From Allium sativum (lineage: Eukaryota > Streptophyta > Magnoliopsida > Asparagales > Amaryllidaceae), in NCBI GenBank assembly GCA_030737875.1, contig CM060922.1, positions 323,859,956-323,923,955 of the forward strand: DNA of 64,000 nt, given 5' to 3'. A model generated the notes under the pieces. That model was not told where the DNA came from, did no database searches, and worked only from the letters and a program-made list of their open reading frames with translations. Below, in pieces: positions 24,166-37,001 of the stretch (its first letter is position 1; the number at the start of each line of letters is the position of its first letter). The position numbers were made by a program, and so were the translations under genes.

Positions 24166-26181
24166 TCATACTACTCCCTTCATTGGTGAGATCTTCACAA
24201 AAACTAGATCTTCTATTTCGAATACTAAATCTCTTCGCCTTTGATCGGCATAACTTTTCTGGCGATCCTGGGCTTCCTTCATTCTCAGCTTCACTAATTC
24301 CACTTTCGCTGCTGCCTCTCGTATCATATCCGGACCAAGTACCAATTTGTTTCCGGACTCTACCCAACATGCTGGCGCTTTATAAGGTCTTCCATATAAT
24401 GCTTCATATGGTGCCATCTGTATACTCGCCTGGTAACTGTTACTATATGAAAATTCTACTAGGTGTAAATGATCTTCCCACGACCCTCCAAAATCTAAAA
24501 TACACGCTCTTAGAAGATCCTCCAATATACGATTAACTCTTTCCGTCTGACCGTCCGTTTGAGGATGGTAAGCTGTACTGAAATTCAATTTTGTTCCCAA
24601 CGTTCTTTGCAAAGCTTCCCAAAATTTACTCGTAAAAATGGTATCTCTATCGCTTATAATGCTTGTTGGAATTCCATGCAGACGTACTATCTCTCTCATG
24701 AATACTTCGGCTAATGTTATGGCAGTGCGCGTTGGTTTTACTGGAATAAAGTGTGCACTCTTAGTTAACCGATCTACGATTACCCAAATCCCTTCGTAGC
24801 CTCTCCTTGTTCTTCGGAAACCATCGATGAAGTCCATCGATATCATTTCCCACTTCCAGTTGGGAATCTCTAATGGCCGTAATAGTCCAGCAGTCTTTTG
24901 ATGGTCTCCTTTGACTTGCTGACAACATAGACATTCATTTACGGAAGTAATGATATCTTTATTCATTCCTGACCACCAGAATACTCGTCTCATATCGTGA
25001 TTCATTTTATGAATTCCTGGATGGATGCTCAACTTTGATGCATGGCATTCTTTTAAAACCTCCTGTCTTATCCCATCCACGTTAGGTACGCATAATCTGC
25101 CGTTTATTCTCAATACTCCTTGATAGTCCAACTCGAAGTCAGTCTCTTTTCCGTTTGTGACTCCTCGAATAATCTTTTCCAGTTTGGGATCCCTTTTCTG
25201 ATTACTCATTATCCTTTCTTGGAGAGTCGGTGTGACTTCCAAAAGCGATAATATCGCATTTCTACTCAAGGCATCTGCCACTACGTTCGCTTTTCCGGGT
25301 GTATAAATGATATCTAGGTCATATGATGTAAGAAATTCCAACCACCGCTGTTGTCTTAGATTTAAATCTTTTTGAGTGAACAGATACTTCAATGGTTTAT
25401 GATCGGTGAAAAGTTCGAATCTCTCACCTAGCAGATAATGTCTCCACATTCTCAATGCGAAAACAACTGCCAATAACTCCAAGTCGTGAGTTGCGTAATT
25501 CTTCTCGTGAATCTTTAACTGCTTACTTGCATATGCAATCACTTGTCCCTTCTGCATTAACATCGCTCCTACTCCCTTTCCACAAGCATCGGTGCAAACC
25601 GCAAATCCGCTCGTTCCATCGGGAACAGCTAATACTGGTGCTTCCGTTAATCTTTTCTTTAGTTCTTGAAACGATTCTTCACACTTTGGGTCCCAAATAA
25701 ACTTTTGGCCCTTCTTTGTTAACTTGGTCAGATGTGACGATATTTTGGAGTAGTCTCGGATAAATCTTCGATAGTATCCCGCCAGTCCTAGGAAACTACG
25801 AATATCTGTTGGTGTTTGAGGTTGTTTCCATAGTTGTACTGCATCTACTTTAACTGGGTCTACTGATATCCCATCTCCGTTTACTATGTGCCCCAAAAAT
25901 CTCACTTCTGATTTCCAAAAGTGACATTTTGAAAACTTTGCCTTCAACACGTGTTTCCTTAGAGTTTCTAGCACTACTCTAAGATGACCACGGTGCTCTT
26001 CTTCAGTTTTTGAAAAGATTAAGATATCGTCAATGAAAACAGGAACGAATTTATTAAGAATTTTCCTAAAGACTCTGTTCATCAGATCTACGAAGAACGC
26101 TGGTGCGTTGGTTAGCCCGAACGGTATAACCAACCATTCATAAAAGAAATCCGGGCCTCTGAATGCATTAAAGGAATACAA
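24166..26181 (-). pseudogene. Element B pol: RT C-half, RNase H and integrase
   Basis: A 671-codon open frame in the correct domain order. [12 protein letters not shown] and catalytic FIDD (residues 50-53). RNase H: about 185-310 with D198, E235, D260 and D303 in VADALSRN. Integrase: zinc module H380, H387 or H391, C417 and C420; core D450, D511 and E547 (D-D-35-E) with [12 protein letters not shown]. The reading frame is clean over 2 kb, which points to a fairly young insertion. It is marked as a pseudogene because a frameshift near 26165-26185 separates it from the upstream RT part and a TGA at 24168-24166 ends it before the chromodomain. Confidence 0.92.
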
Positions 26182-27401
26182 TCTTCAGAGATTCTCAATT
26201 GGTGAAATCCTATTGCTAAATCCATCTGGGAGAATACCGTCGCTCCGTGCAATTGGTCGAAAAGGTCATCAATTCTAGGTAATGGATATCTATTTCGGAT
26301 AGTTACTTTATTCAACTCTTTATAGTCTACACACAGTCGCAAAGATCCATCCGACTTCACTACAAAAACTACCACAGAGCCCCAACTAGAAAAACTTGGT
26401 CGGATTAAGCCTTTACTCAGCAAATCCTGAGTTTGTTTCTCTAATTCCTGAACTTCCTTGGGAGCCATCCGTCTCTTTGGTTGAATCATTTGTCTAGCTC
26501 CTGGGACTAAATCAATTCGGAATTCGATCTCTCGATGCGGAGCTAAACTTCCGACTTCCTCGAATACGTCCTTGAATTCTCTTACTACTTCCAAAGTGTC
26601 GAGACTTTCTTGAAGTGCTTCTAAAGCGTATAGAAAACTACAGGTGTGAATTCCTGGTTTCCCACAAGTTATTCTAGCTTTTCGCTCTAATCTAGTTATA
26701 AGGGTTATGATTTCTTTATCACATTTTATCTTGGCTTGGAACTTGCTTAACCAGTCTAATCCAAGTATAAAATTGAAACTTTTGAAGTCTAGAACATAGA
26801 AGTCAAATCGAAAAGAGTGTGAGAGATATAAGAGAGTTATATCCTCACAACACATTTTAAGCTCAGTTTTTCCCCCTATGGGGTTTGATACGCAAATGGG
26901 GTTTGGTGATATAATTGGTTTAAGGTCAAACTGATCTATGGTTTCGGCTGAAATAAAACTGTGTGAAGCGCCGGTATCAAATAAAACATGAAGGTAAATT
27001 CCATTAAACTGTAAAGTACCTTCCAGCACTCCCTTCCCTTTCACATTCTGAAAAGTAGACGGTTCATCTTTGATTGTAAAAACCCTAGGCTGTGGTGCCC
27101 TCTTCATCAATGGACAGTCTTTCACCATGTGTCCTAGTTGATGACAGTTGAAACAGAGATTCTTCACTACCATCTCGTTCCTCTGATTCTGGTTCTGGTT
27201 CTGATTCTGTTGCTGAGGTTTCTGTTGCTGTCTCGGGTATTGTTGGGGTTTCCGTTGCTGTTGTGGGTATTGCTGGGGTTTCTGTTGCTGTTGTGGGTAT
27301 TGCTGGGGTTTCTGGTTCCCCCTTTGTTTACAGAATCGTGCAATGTGTCCCTTTTGCTTGCAGTTGTGACACACCACATTCTTAAATTTACCTTCCACAG
27401 T
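26112..27401 (-). pseudogene. Element B gag end, protease and RT N-half
   Basis: An open frame of about 428 codons in frame with gag. [14 protein letters not shown] (27371-27330) and [14 protein letters not shown] are CCHC knuckles, separated by a Gln/Pro-rich run with PQQYPQQQ-K repeated three times. The protease has [12 protein letters not shown] (D141) and [10 protein letters not shown] starts with [19 protein letters not shown] and goes through [24 protein letters not shown] and [10 protein letters not shown]. The true coding path leaves this frame near 26185 by a one-base shift, and the last 20-30 residues are out of frame. Confidence 0.9.
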
Positions 27402-28154
27402 CTATTGCCCCGTCTTAGCTTGGCCTTGATTATCATTCCAATCTGGGTTGACCTTTCTTTTCATGACATTCACCCCACTCGTCTCCCCAGTCTGGATCCT
27501 CGCTCCTGGTTTCTTTGTATCTAGTGCTTCATATCTGAGTGCTAGGTCTACTAGTTCCACAAATGGATCCTTCAAATGTCCCATCATCCTTCCTTGCAGA
27601 TTATCTCTAAGACCAGCAACAAACATCTCATTCTTTTTCAAAAGAGTATTTATCAGCTCCGGTCCAAAGATTGAAAGTGCATTGAACTGGTTTTAGTACT
27701 CAGCGACAGACATGCTTTCCTGCTTTAAGTCAATGAAGTCTCGGTACATCCTTGTCCTTCCAGTAGCAGGTAGATACTGACCTTCAAAAGCTTCTTTGAA
27801 CATGGGCCAAGTAAAGTTTTCCTCGGGAGTGTTAGCAGTCTGGGCATCCCACCATATTGCTGCGGCTCCTTCCAGATTCCATGAAGCTAAGAGACGCTTA
27901 TGCTCGTCATCCAACCTCAGTCCTTTAAAAATCTTCTCACATGATCTAATCCATGCTTGGACTCCGACCAGTGATTCAGTACCTCTGAAAATCTTTCCTC
28001 CCAGAGTTGTGTAATTCTTAGAGATCATAGCAAAGTTTGGCTGAGTTGGTGCTCGGATTACTTCAGTAGTATCCACTTGGGTATGGTTAACAGTGTGTCC
28101 GTTTGTCGTAGTTGCTCCGCTTGCTCCTCGGCCTCTTCCTCCACGAGAACTCAT
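27402..28154 (-). pseudogene. Element B gag (two premature stops)
   Basis: Starts at ATG 28154 (MSSRGGRGRGASG), about 160 bp after the primer site. The capsid region shows FRGTESLVGVQAWIRSCEKI, AAAIWWDAQ, WPMFKEAFEGQYLP and MSVAEY, typical of plant gypsy gag. TAA at 27695-27693 follows MSVAEY, and the same frame continues NQFNALSIFG through LRYEALD. A second stop, TAG at 27404-27402, precedes the zinc knuckle part. Removing these two single-codon stops would leave one frame into protease. Confidence 0.88.
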
Positions 28155-28332
28155 TTTCAACTCCTTGAGTACACGGATTGAAATTTTATTAACTAAATTG
28201 GAAAAATATGTCGAGGGATTACCTAAGTAACTACGATCAACCTATATTAAAAATATAGTTTTTAGTAAAAATACGCTCTCTTACTATTTCAAAGCCTAAA
28301 TGTTTCCGAAGAACATAGGCTCTGATACCAAC
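28155..28332 (-). other. Primer binding site and leader of element B
   Basis: Minus strand TGGTATCAGAGCC at 28330-28318, an exact match to the plant initiator tRNA-Met complement, two bases inside the LTR edge at 28333. The rest is about 160 bp of untranslated leader with no other feature. Confidence 0.9.
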
Positions 28333-30672
28333 TGTAACGGCGCGATTTTCGACCCTTCGAAAACCGTGTCATTATTGAAAGAAATTAGAAGATGAGATAG
28401 AAAAGATAGAACTAATAGAATAGAAGAATAAGAAGTTATCAGAAATCTCACAGCGGAATTTAAAAATACAAAATACATTACATCATAGGGTCTGCTACAT
28501 CATAGTACATCATCATATTACATCATCATAGTACATTAACATAATTTTACATCATGATATGGGAATACAAATCTAAACTGAATACATAGGTGTAGATAAA
28601 ACCATTAGACTGGTCCTGCAACTTGAACTTCGTAAGGTTCCATTTGCCTACCTGAATTACTTGCCTACTCATAATAAATATTATGAGTACCCAAGAGTTT
28701 AGGGAAAACACAGAAAATAAACTCCGGGTCAGTCAGGGGACTGGTGCGAGTGAATACAGTTAAAAAGATATAAACAGGTAAATAAGGAATAAGGTGTTCC
28801 GTTATTAATAGATTCAATTACTTTAGAAATCTTAAGCCCAACTCCATAACTAACATATGGAAAATGACCCTTGTATTTTGATATCAAAACGTTCGATATT
28901 TACGATAGTATTTATCAAATAAATAATCATCTAGTGAATCGCTTGCATCTCACGTTCACATACATAGAATAAAATCTAAAACCCGAGCGCTTATTGGAAT
29001 TTGGTTTCTAACTGACAGGGTATGGGAGCACCCACCGATCCGTGTACTCTAGAGAGGATACACTGGGGTTCAACAAGAACATCCTGCAACCCGTCCACAC
29101 ATGACCGTCCACTCATTTAGCTTGAGTGTAACGAATATATTACCACCTCCACGGTTGGGAATGACCCACCGATTACCGAAGTTACAGCAGTGAATATAGA
29201 TTTAAGAAACAAAAGGAAATACTCTAGATAGTGATAATATACCCTGCTTGGGTATGACCCAACTAGCCATGCTGCCTAGCCCAACTATTGTCTTTCCGGG
29301 TTGTGAGGTTTGAAGTCACGTTTACCGTTGACGGATTATTCTTCAACGTCTTTGAATATCACACCGTCCTATCTGACAGATCACTCATTTGTTTCCACAA
29401 ATATATTCTGGGTATAAGGCTAAAGAAACGAATTTCTTCGCCACCAACAAAATACACTTATGTAAGGTCGATGTGTAAAATCTGAACGATAAACGTTGTC
29501 AGACATCCGACTGTTCGGATCTGTTCTGGGATTGAATAGACCGTAGATACTATTTTGAAATAGTCCTTGCATTCTTCATCTTTATCGATTCCCGGTATAC
29601 ATCGTAAAATTCGATTCGAAGTGGAAAGTAAATTCCGGACTCTTCGAAACGATGTACGAATTGTCTTTTGTAGTCGATAATTTATTATCAGCTTACTATT
29701 TTTAATCCAGTTGCACATCCTGTATTTATAATTATATATACAGTATATAATTCTCTGGTTCATATCTGGATATTTTAAATATCATTTACAAATGTATAGT
29801 TAAAGTGTGTGCGATGCACACAAGATGTTATACAATTTTTATCAATATTTGGCAGTGTCTAGAAAAAGCCCGTGCTTCGCACACGGTATTTTGTCATGTT
29901 GAACATTGATGTTTAGATGATGTTTCACTGCTAAAGTTCTGCTGGAAAAATCATTTATTTCCTTCATATTTTACTGAAATAAATTGTTTAATAATTTAAT
30001 TAAATTAAATTATCTTTAAAACTTAAGTTTCCATCTCGATGAACTTCATCGGACAACTTCGATTCTCTGACCTTACTGTCATCTTTACTGTTCCACTTGC
30101 CTAAGCCAAATTAAATAAAAACTCTATTTTTATTTAATTAATTAATTTCTGATTTATTTTATATTTATTTATTTAATTTAATTAACTTCGACTTAATTAA
30201 ATTCTTGCCTTGGAAAACTGTTCTCGCTTGTATTTGCCAAGTCGGATCTCGGCATCTCAAAATCAAGTGATCACCACGGGGTGATCAATGATTTTCACTT
30301 GCCAAAGCCACGTTCCTAACATCTCGTGCCAAGCCACTCCCTTCCTTCTCCATTTTCTTGCTCTCAAACTCGCCTGTACACCGTGCACGGCTGTGCACGT
30401 GCACGCCTCCCCACGCCACCGTGTCACCACCGAACCACCACCCACAAACTCCACTTCCTCCACTAACGCCAACCGACGCCTTGCCACCACCGTACGTCGC
30501 CTCCTCCACGATTTTGCCACTCCACCCAACTTCCAGTAAACTGCTTCGAAAAAAACAGTCCACCTAAACCGAGCTCGACCCATCGCCTCAGACCACCGGA
30601 GCACCTCGCACCGCCGCCGTCAACTTCACCATGTCCCAACCCAGCTCCACGCCCAGCCTCGGCCAACTCGCA
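28333..30672 (-). repeat. Element B 5' LTR, part 1 (split by C)
   Basis: Aligns end to end with 19406-21745 of the other LTR. It stops at TCGCA (30668-30672), the target duplication of element C. Confidence 0.93.
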
Positions 30673-32554
30673 TGTAACACCCCACCTCCGCTAGTGTCAC
30701 TCGCAAAGGAATGCACTAGCTTTAGAGGGGTATTATTGGTAAACATGTACAGAAATATTACAAGACAGAACATATAAAATAGCGGAAGTAAAATCAACTT
30801 TCACATCATTAATAAATAAGGTCTAAAGCCTTTTACATCAGAGAATTTCTTACATGGAAACCTGTCCTATAATAGTAAAGAAGCATAAAAACCTTTTCAT
30901 CAATTATACCCTAAGTAAAACAATAAAATAGCCATAGCCAAGAAAAGTCCAAGCCATGCGTGATGACCTTCAAACAGAAGAAGTCCAAACTAACAATAGC
31001 ATTTCCTCCCTGTAACCTGGGGGGGAAACGGAAGACAAGAGGCGAAACAAAACGGGGTCAGTCATAAAGACTGGTAAGCCCTATCTACTATCAGTATATA
31101 AACTAGTAAAGTTAACTGGCATGAGGAACTGAGATGAACATAAGTATGATGACAAGATAGATAAGCTAAACCAAAATATCAGGATGAACTACTGTACCAA
31201 GACACACGAGTGTGTCATGATAAACTACGGTGTCAAGATAAATCAAGGTATCACATTGTCAGGTTTCTATCAAGTATACTATCCCAAGGTATCTACCCTG
31301 TATAACGTCCCACGGTATCTATCATGTATATTTCCCCTGGTTCTAACATGTATATTTGCTCTGCACCCCTCGTACTAGTATCCCAACCCGCGTCATGTGT
31401 TAACTATGAATGTCCCTTGCCCAATGTCATGTAATGGTCCATGTCAACCTAATATATAGCATATGTAGGTTTTCCCAACTCGTATGTTTCTTTCCATGTA
31501 TAAGTTCAGTCCTTTGCCATAGGCCATATGGGCTTTCCCATGTAAACGTTTTATCCTTGAGGTTATTTTGGACTGCTACCCTTGATCTAGTTATGTTTGC
31601 TTACCATGAACTATAGCGCGTTCACTTAGGATTTATGCCACCTAGGACCACTAGGGATTATGCTATCTAATGAACGTTTCCGTGTCTCAGTTTGGGTTCA
31701 GCCACCTAGGGCCACTAGGGATTATGCCACCCGTCAGTCGCGCTCTTTATCCCACGTATGTATTGTGAACCGTTTTCCATGTCTAGAGGCACATGTTTCT
31801 CAATGTGCCATCCGAGTTCCATGCCAGGGCAAACCAAGAAATACGGAACTCGGTCGGGAGCTTTAAGTCGTCTGCTGATGCAGATATCAAGGTCTGTTTT
31901 TGTACCCGTGGCTATGGTCCCACGTGACCCCTCCCTCAACTACTGAAAGGCAATCCAAGAAAAATCATGTATGAGAACTACACTAAGGCCCATCGATGCC
32001 CACTTCCAGATAGCCAACCTCACCCATAACTTGATAGCTAGTATATGGTCTTTTGGGAGTTCCCTGCCTTTCCGTACGTACACGATTGACTAAAGATGGT
32101 AGGTAGCCGGCGGCATGCTATCCCGGGGCAAAATCAAGTATCGTCGACTCCACGCTAATCCATCCCAGTCTTTAGGTCGCTCGCATAGCAACCAAGGCAT
32201 ACTCTTGGCTCTCCTACCGCAGACCTTAACCTCTGTGAGGCCGGGTTTCATGGACCACTTGCCACCTCACAGAGGGATACCAAGAGTACCCTCATGTTCC
32301 CCGAAGCTTCCGCTTCGTCACCCAGTTCGATGGAGCTTTTATCCAAGTCGGATAACTTGCTCCTCCTCGTGTTTTAAGCGATGACCTACCGTACCGGGTT
32401 ACTCATCATGAACTAGTCCCATGTCCTTGGCTAAGAATTATTACTTAGTTACACTTAACTAAGGTTTACCACTTAGCTTCCTTTCCCCGTTACCCTTGAT
32501 CAACTACGATTTTCTACCTAGTTCCTCTAATGGGTTTTGCTTATTGGGTTAAGT

Positions 32555-33460
32555 GTTGTTATTCAAGTTCATGACTTAACCCTCCTACGAATCATGTCAA
32601 GATTGGCTAAGTACTCAAGTTCAAGGCTTAGCCCTACAAGTTGGTTAAGTGTACCAAGAAGCCCATGATTTAACCCTATCAAGTCAAATTGGTTAGGTAT
32701 TTATTCGTCTTAACCCTATCAGATTATCATGTTAGATTGATTAAGCATAGGTTATCTTAATCCCATCAGATTATCGAGTCGGATTGGTTAAGTATGGGTT
32801 AGCTTAACCCCATCCACTAATCGTATTACAATGGTTAAGCCTAATTTTAAAAGGTCTTGTGACTTAACCCTATCAGGTCCACCTATTAGATTGGTTAAGT
32901 ATAGGTTACTTAACCTCATCAAATCATCATGTATGATTGGTCAAGCATAAGTTACTTAACCCCATTAAATTACCGTGTTATGTTAGTTAAGTACTGGTTA
33001 CTTAACCTCATTGAATTACCACGTTTAGATTGGTTAAGTGTTTATCCCCATCGAATTACCGTGTTTAGATTAGTTAAGTGAAGGTTACTTAACCCCATCT
33101 AATTACCGTGTTTAGATTAGTTAAGTCTAAGTTACCTAACCCCATCTAATTACCGTGTTTAGATTAGTTAAGTCTAAGTTACTTAACCCCATCTAATTAC
33201 CATGTTATATTAGTTAAGTATGGATTACTTAACCTCATCGAATTTACCGTGTTTAGATTAGTTAAGTGTGGATTACTTAAAACCATCTAATTATCAAGTC
33301 GGATTAGTTAAGCGTAAATTACTTAACCCCATCCCCTAATTGTCTTATATGGTTAAGTGTCATTAAGAAATCAAGCCCGGTCCCACTTAACCTACCCATT
33401 CGTGTCATATCGGTTAAGTGTCATTAGTCAAATTTACTTAACCTTATCATGTGGCATTAA
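32555..33460. repeat. Minisatellite in element C LTR (left copy)
   Basis: A degenerate array of about 47-bp units such as CCCCATCTAATTACCGTG-TTTAGATTAGTTAAGTCTAAGTTACTTAA. Each unit has GTTAAGT facing ACTTAAC, so units can fold back on themselves. The most regular part is about 33000-33330. Confidence 0.88.
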
Positions 33461-34713
33461 TTTAATTAATGCACTCTTAACCTCTCACATTAGACCTTGT
33501 TGTGGTTACTAGTTAAGCCGGGCGGGTCCGGGTAGTTTTACACCACAACCTAGTCTAACCTCGGGTCTTAAGCGCGACATGACCAACTTCTCACATTTGA
33601 TCCTATTGTTTGTAGCCACTAGTTAAGCCGGGCGGGTCCGGGTAGATTTATGCTACAAACTCAACCCAACCTCGAGTTGGCCATTTTCATGTTTGGTCTA
33701 GTGTCTTGTTACACTTACAACCCATACGTGTCAAGTTTCCAAGTCCCATGCTCATAGCCAAAGTTACATGTTGTCACGTTTATACCAATTTACCCAAATC
33801 ATGTTTCATGTCATTAAAGTTTCCCCATAACCTAACCCCAACGCTTTTAAACTCGCATATACATTCACAACAACGCATAATGGATTAAAGAAGGAACTTG
33901 GCAAAGGCATGACAAAAAGGGTATAAGGCCACAAGTTAATCATGGTGGCATATGAGGCATAAGTGTGTTCATTAACTTGCATGTTACATTATTAAGCCTC
34001 AAAAACATGCATAACCCCAAACTTAGCACATAGGCGAATCATGATGATAGGTGACATAGAAAGATGCCTAGAAGTTCGCATATAGCATTACATGCAAGTT
34101 ATCATAAGGGATATGATAGCTCTCATGTTGCATAATGCAACATTCAACATAAAGCTTATAGCTTTTAGCCCATAAGATCAAGATGGTGTCTTTACAAACA
34201 TGATGGGATACATAACATGATAGCATGTATGATACTTAATGTTCAAACCCAACTTGCAACATTCATTTAACTTCATAGTTAATATCTAAGAGTAGGAGTG
34301 GGCTTACAATGCTATGAAGGCACAAATAAACATATAAAACAAAGATTAAGACGAAGCCATTCATGCTATCACCCAAAAAACCCAAAAGAACAAGCTCCAA
34401 ATGAAACCCTTGAGCAAATATCAATAAAAATCCTTGCTTTGAAGAAGAAAGGTTTCAACTTTGGCTTTGAATGAAGCTTATGAGCTCTCATGCAAGATCC
34501 TTGCTTTTTGGTCAAGAAAAGGTTGCAACTTTGGCTAGAATGCAACTTAAGAACACTCATACAAGTTTGAAAGCACTTGTATGAACCCACAATCTCTCAT
34601 AGAAATAGGCTTAGGAATTTTAGCATGAGAGTGGAGGCCATGAGAGGAACAAATTTGACATAGTTTAGTTGTAGGATTGAATAATGGTGATTTAGGCTAG
34701 GTTTAGGGGTCTT

Positions 34714-34720
34714 TTTTATA
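34714..34720 (-). promoter_or_regulatory. TATA box of element C LTR
   Basis: Minus-strand CTCTATAAAAAAG; the matching site in the other LTR is at 41049-41055 with two fewer A bases. Confidence 0.5.
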
Positions 34721-35146
34721 GAGGATTAGGATAGTATTAGCCATAGGATTAACCCTAGATTCAATCCAAGCCATCAAAGCATGTCTTGGGGAAGAAGTCA
34801 AGTGTAGGAACCATCTAGGGCCTTTAGATTAAAGCTGAACCATGAGAACCATTCAAATGCAAAATCTGCATTTGAGCGAATCGGCCCACGGGTTGACAGC
34901 CAAACACCCTGGATTAACCCCTAGTCGACCCCGCGGGCTTGGGTCGACCTCAAAAATCGGCCGGTTCGGTTATTCCCCTCTCCCAATTCGCTGTTTTGAA
35001 CATTTTTGCATATTTATTTATTTAATTTTCAATTATATATATATATATATCAATATATATATATATATTTCTCTGCGCAACCCATTTCACTTAATTAAGT
35101 ATACTTTAATTTGTGAATTTTTATGTTCAAATTACGGGGTGTTACA

Positions 35147-37001
35147 TTCTCCCCTCCTTAAAGGATTTCGTCCCTGAAATCTCCAAGTTAGGAAGAACGT
35201 ATCCTACTATCCATCATCCATCTACTCAAAACACCATCCACAGGCAACCATTGTCCTTAGACGATTTCTAATGCCATATGAACATATGCAGAACGTGTGT
35301 GTATATGCTCCTTAGCTAATGCTAATGATCAGGCCTGAATGATCTTTCTAATGCAAAATATGTTTAGTGCCATGAGTCCAACATGTATGCGAATAGTCCT
35401 AGTCATATAAGTACTATATGCGTGCACAAACATTCATTCATATGCAACATCCGCATGATAACACATTCAATTTCATCCATAAACAAGTATAAATACTCGT
35501 GCATATGCAACATGAAACGTGACCGCGTCAATCTAGTATCTAATGTGTATTCGCGCATCCACGAGCAACCACTTGCAACCATTTGCAACCATATCAATCA
35601 TAACATGTTTCAAATACATGTTTACATCCATAGAGTTCTATCTAAGGTTCCCAAGATAAGACCGAGGAGATAAACAAGACAAACTCCTTACGGGGTTTGT
35701 AACAGAAACAGGACCGAGAGGATATCCACCAAGGGATAGCATGTAAGTAAGCACTACAGGAGAACCAGGGATCAACGATATACTCTTACAAAGAGACACG
35801 ATGCGCGCGTCTAAGCCGCATTTCCTTGAGCCTAATTCCAGTGTGCCTTGACTACCTTTGACTCCATGATTTCGTAGCTCCTTGATTCCTATTTCCAAAG
35901 TATGAGTCGGAACTCTTTTCACTGTCGCCTCTCGTTCCACTTTCATTTATTCTTTCCCTAGTATACTTGGCTCAACCATATCTACGTACTCATGCAAGCT
36001 CTACAAAATTCACTAGTGAATTCTGGATCTCGTTTACCAATGCCAATCCATGTTACCACGTGCACTTACTAGGGTGGTTCCTGTAACCCATGCTCAAGCA
36101 GAATGAACCATCCGTCTTATTGGCGGACGTTACTCGATTGGATCAGAGATTTCCGATAAATGCATCAAGAGATTCTAGGTAACTAACCATGACAGAACCT
36201 AAAAGGTTACACGAGACTTCGAAGGTATTACCAAAGCAAGCCAAGAGTCTGACTACCCTCTTTTCAAAACCGAGAATGGTATCCCTTACTGGATAACCAC
36301 TTTACCCCTAGAATCCATCCATAGCTCAACAATAGAAGTATTGCTTCTAATCTCAACACTTGGCATTGACGTTCTCAAATCCAACAAGTCATGAATAAAT
36401 GGACCGACTCTCCAACCAGATTTTGGGACAAAAACTGGGATCCTCTACCATGCTAGTACTAAGGTGCAGAGACTCAACTATCCAAGCAGACTTAAATGAT
36501 ACGATGATCAAGACAAAGTCTGGACGGGATGATAGAAAAGAACGACTAAACCTTTACCAGAAACGGTACCATTTCTTTTAGGTACCCTAGAAATGGGAGC
36601 GTACAATTGCCCTCTCCGATGATCTTGTCCTTGTCCTCCTTGATGGACTAAGCCATAGCAACAGTTGCTTATCCTTAAGCTCACGTCCTTTATCCTTACT
36701 CTTATTATCCTTCCTTGTACCACGGCAACAGGTCTCTCGAGAACCACCTCCATCGCACGGGAAAATGCTTACGTAGCTAGACAAGGATTAGTCACAGTTA
36801 GAACTACTGTAACTACAGATGGAGGGAAGAAAGGAAAAGAGATTCAATCAAGGAAACAAAGGACAGTGCTAATGGCTTTTGGGGAATAGCCTTTAAAAAC
36901 TTTTCTTGAAAAATGCTTCTTTGTAAACGGTTTTTCAAATAGTTTTCAGAAGGTTTTAAAAACTTTTGCCCAGTCTGGTAACCTTCTGCTCTGATACCAA
37001 A
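35147..37001 (-). other. Element C interior with decayed pol remnant
   Basis: The minus-strand purine tract AAGGAGGGGAGAA lies against 35147, next to GGGACGAAATCCTTTAAGG. The primer site TGGTATCAGAGCAG is at 36999-36986. Around 35910-35790 the minus strand reads KELRNHGVK and, after a frame change, VVKAHWN, resembling the start of the chromodomain in B (LRNKVV-LLKIQWS) and E. That match is weak. Two other frames (36753-36508 and 35946-35638, minus) show nothing recognisable. Confidence 0.7.
36986..36999 (-). other. Primer binding site of element C
   Basis: Minus strand TGGTATCAGAGCAG, two bases from the LTR edge at 37002; the first 12 bases match the initiator tRNA-Met complement. Confidence 0.9.

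Larger units (their letters stand above)
30673..35146 (-). repeat. Element C 3' LTR (left copy)
   Basis: Plus-strand ends are TGTAACACCCCACC and GGGGTGTTACA, a long inverted terminal match. In element orientation a TATAAAA box sits at 34720-34714, about 430 bp from the LTR start, leaving about 4 kb downstream. It contains a minisatellite (32555-33460), a duplicated GTTAAGCCGGGCGGGTCCGG block (about 33512 and 33622) and an (AT)n run at 35035-35068. No coding frames are convincing. Confidence 0.93.

Noticed and set aside
31410..32384. Series of 60-89-codon plus-strand frames in C's LTR, mirrored at 37738-38670
   Set aside because: They repeat only because the LTR is duplicated; frame lengths differ between copies and no motifs are seen.
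32555..33460. CRISPR-like array (regular repeats with variable spacers)
   Set aside because: Plant nuclear context, degenerate tandem units with no constant repeat plus unique spacer structure, no cas genes, and the array lies within a retrotransposon LTR.
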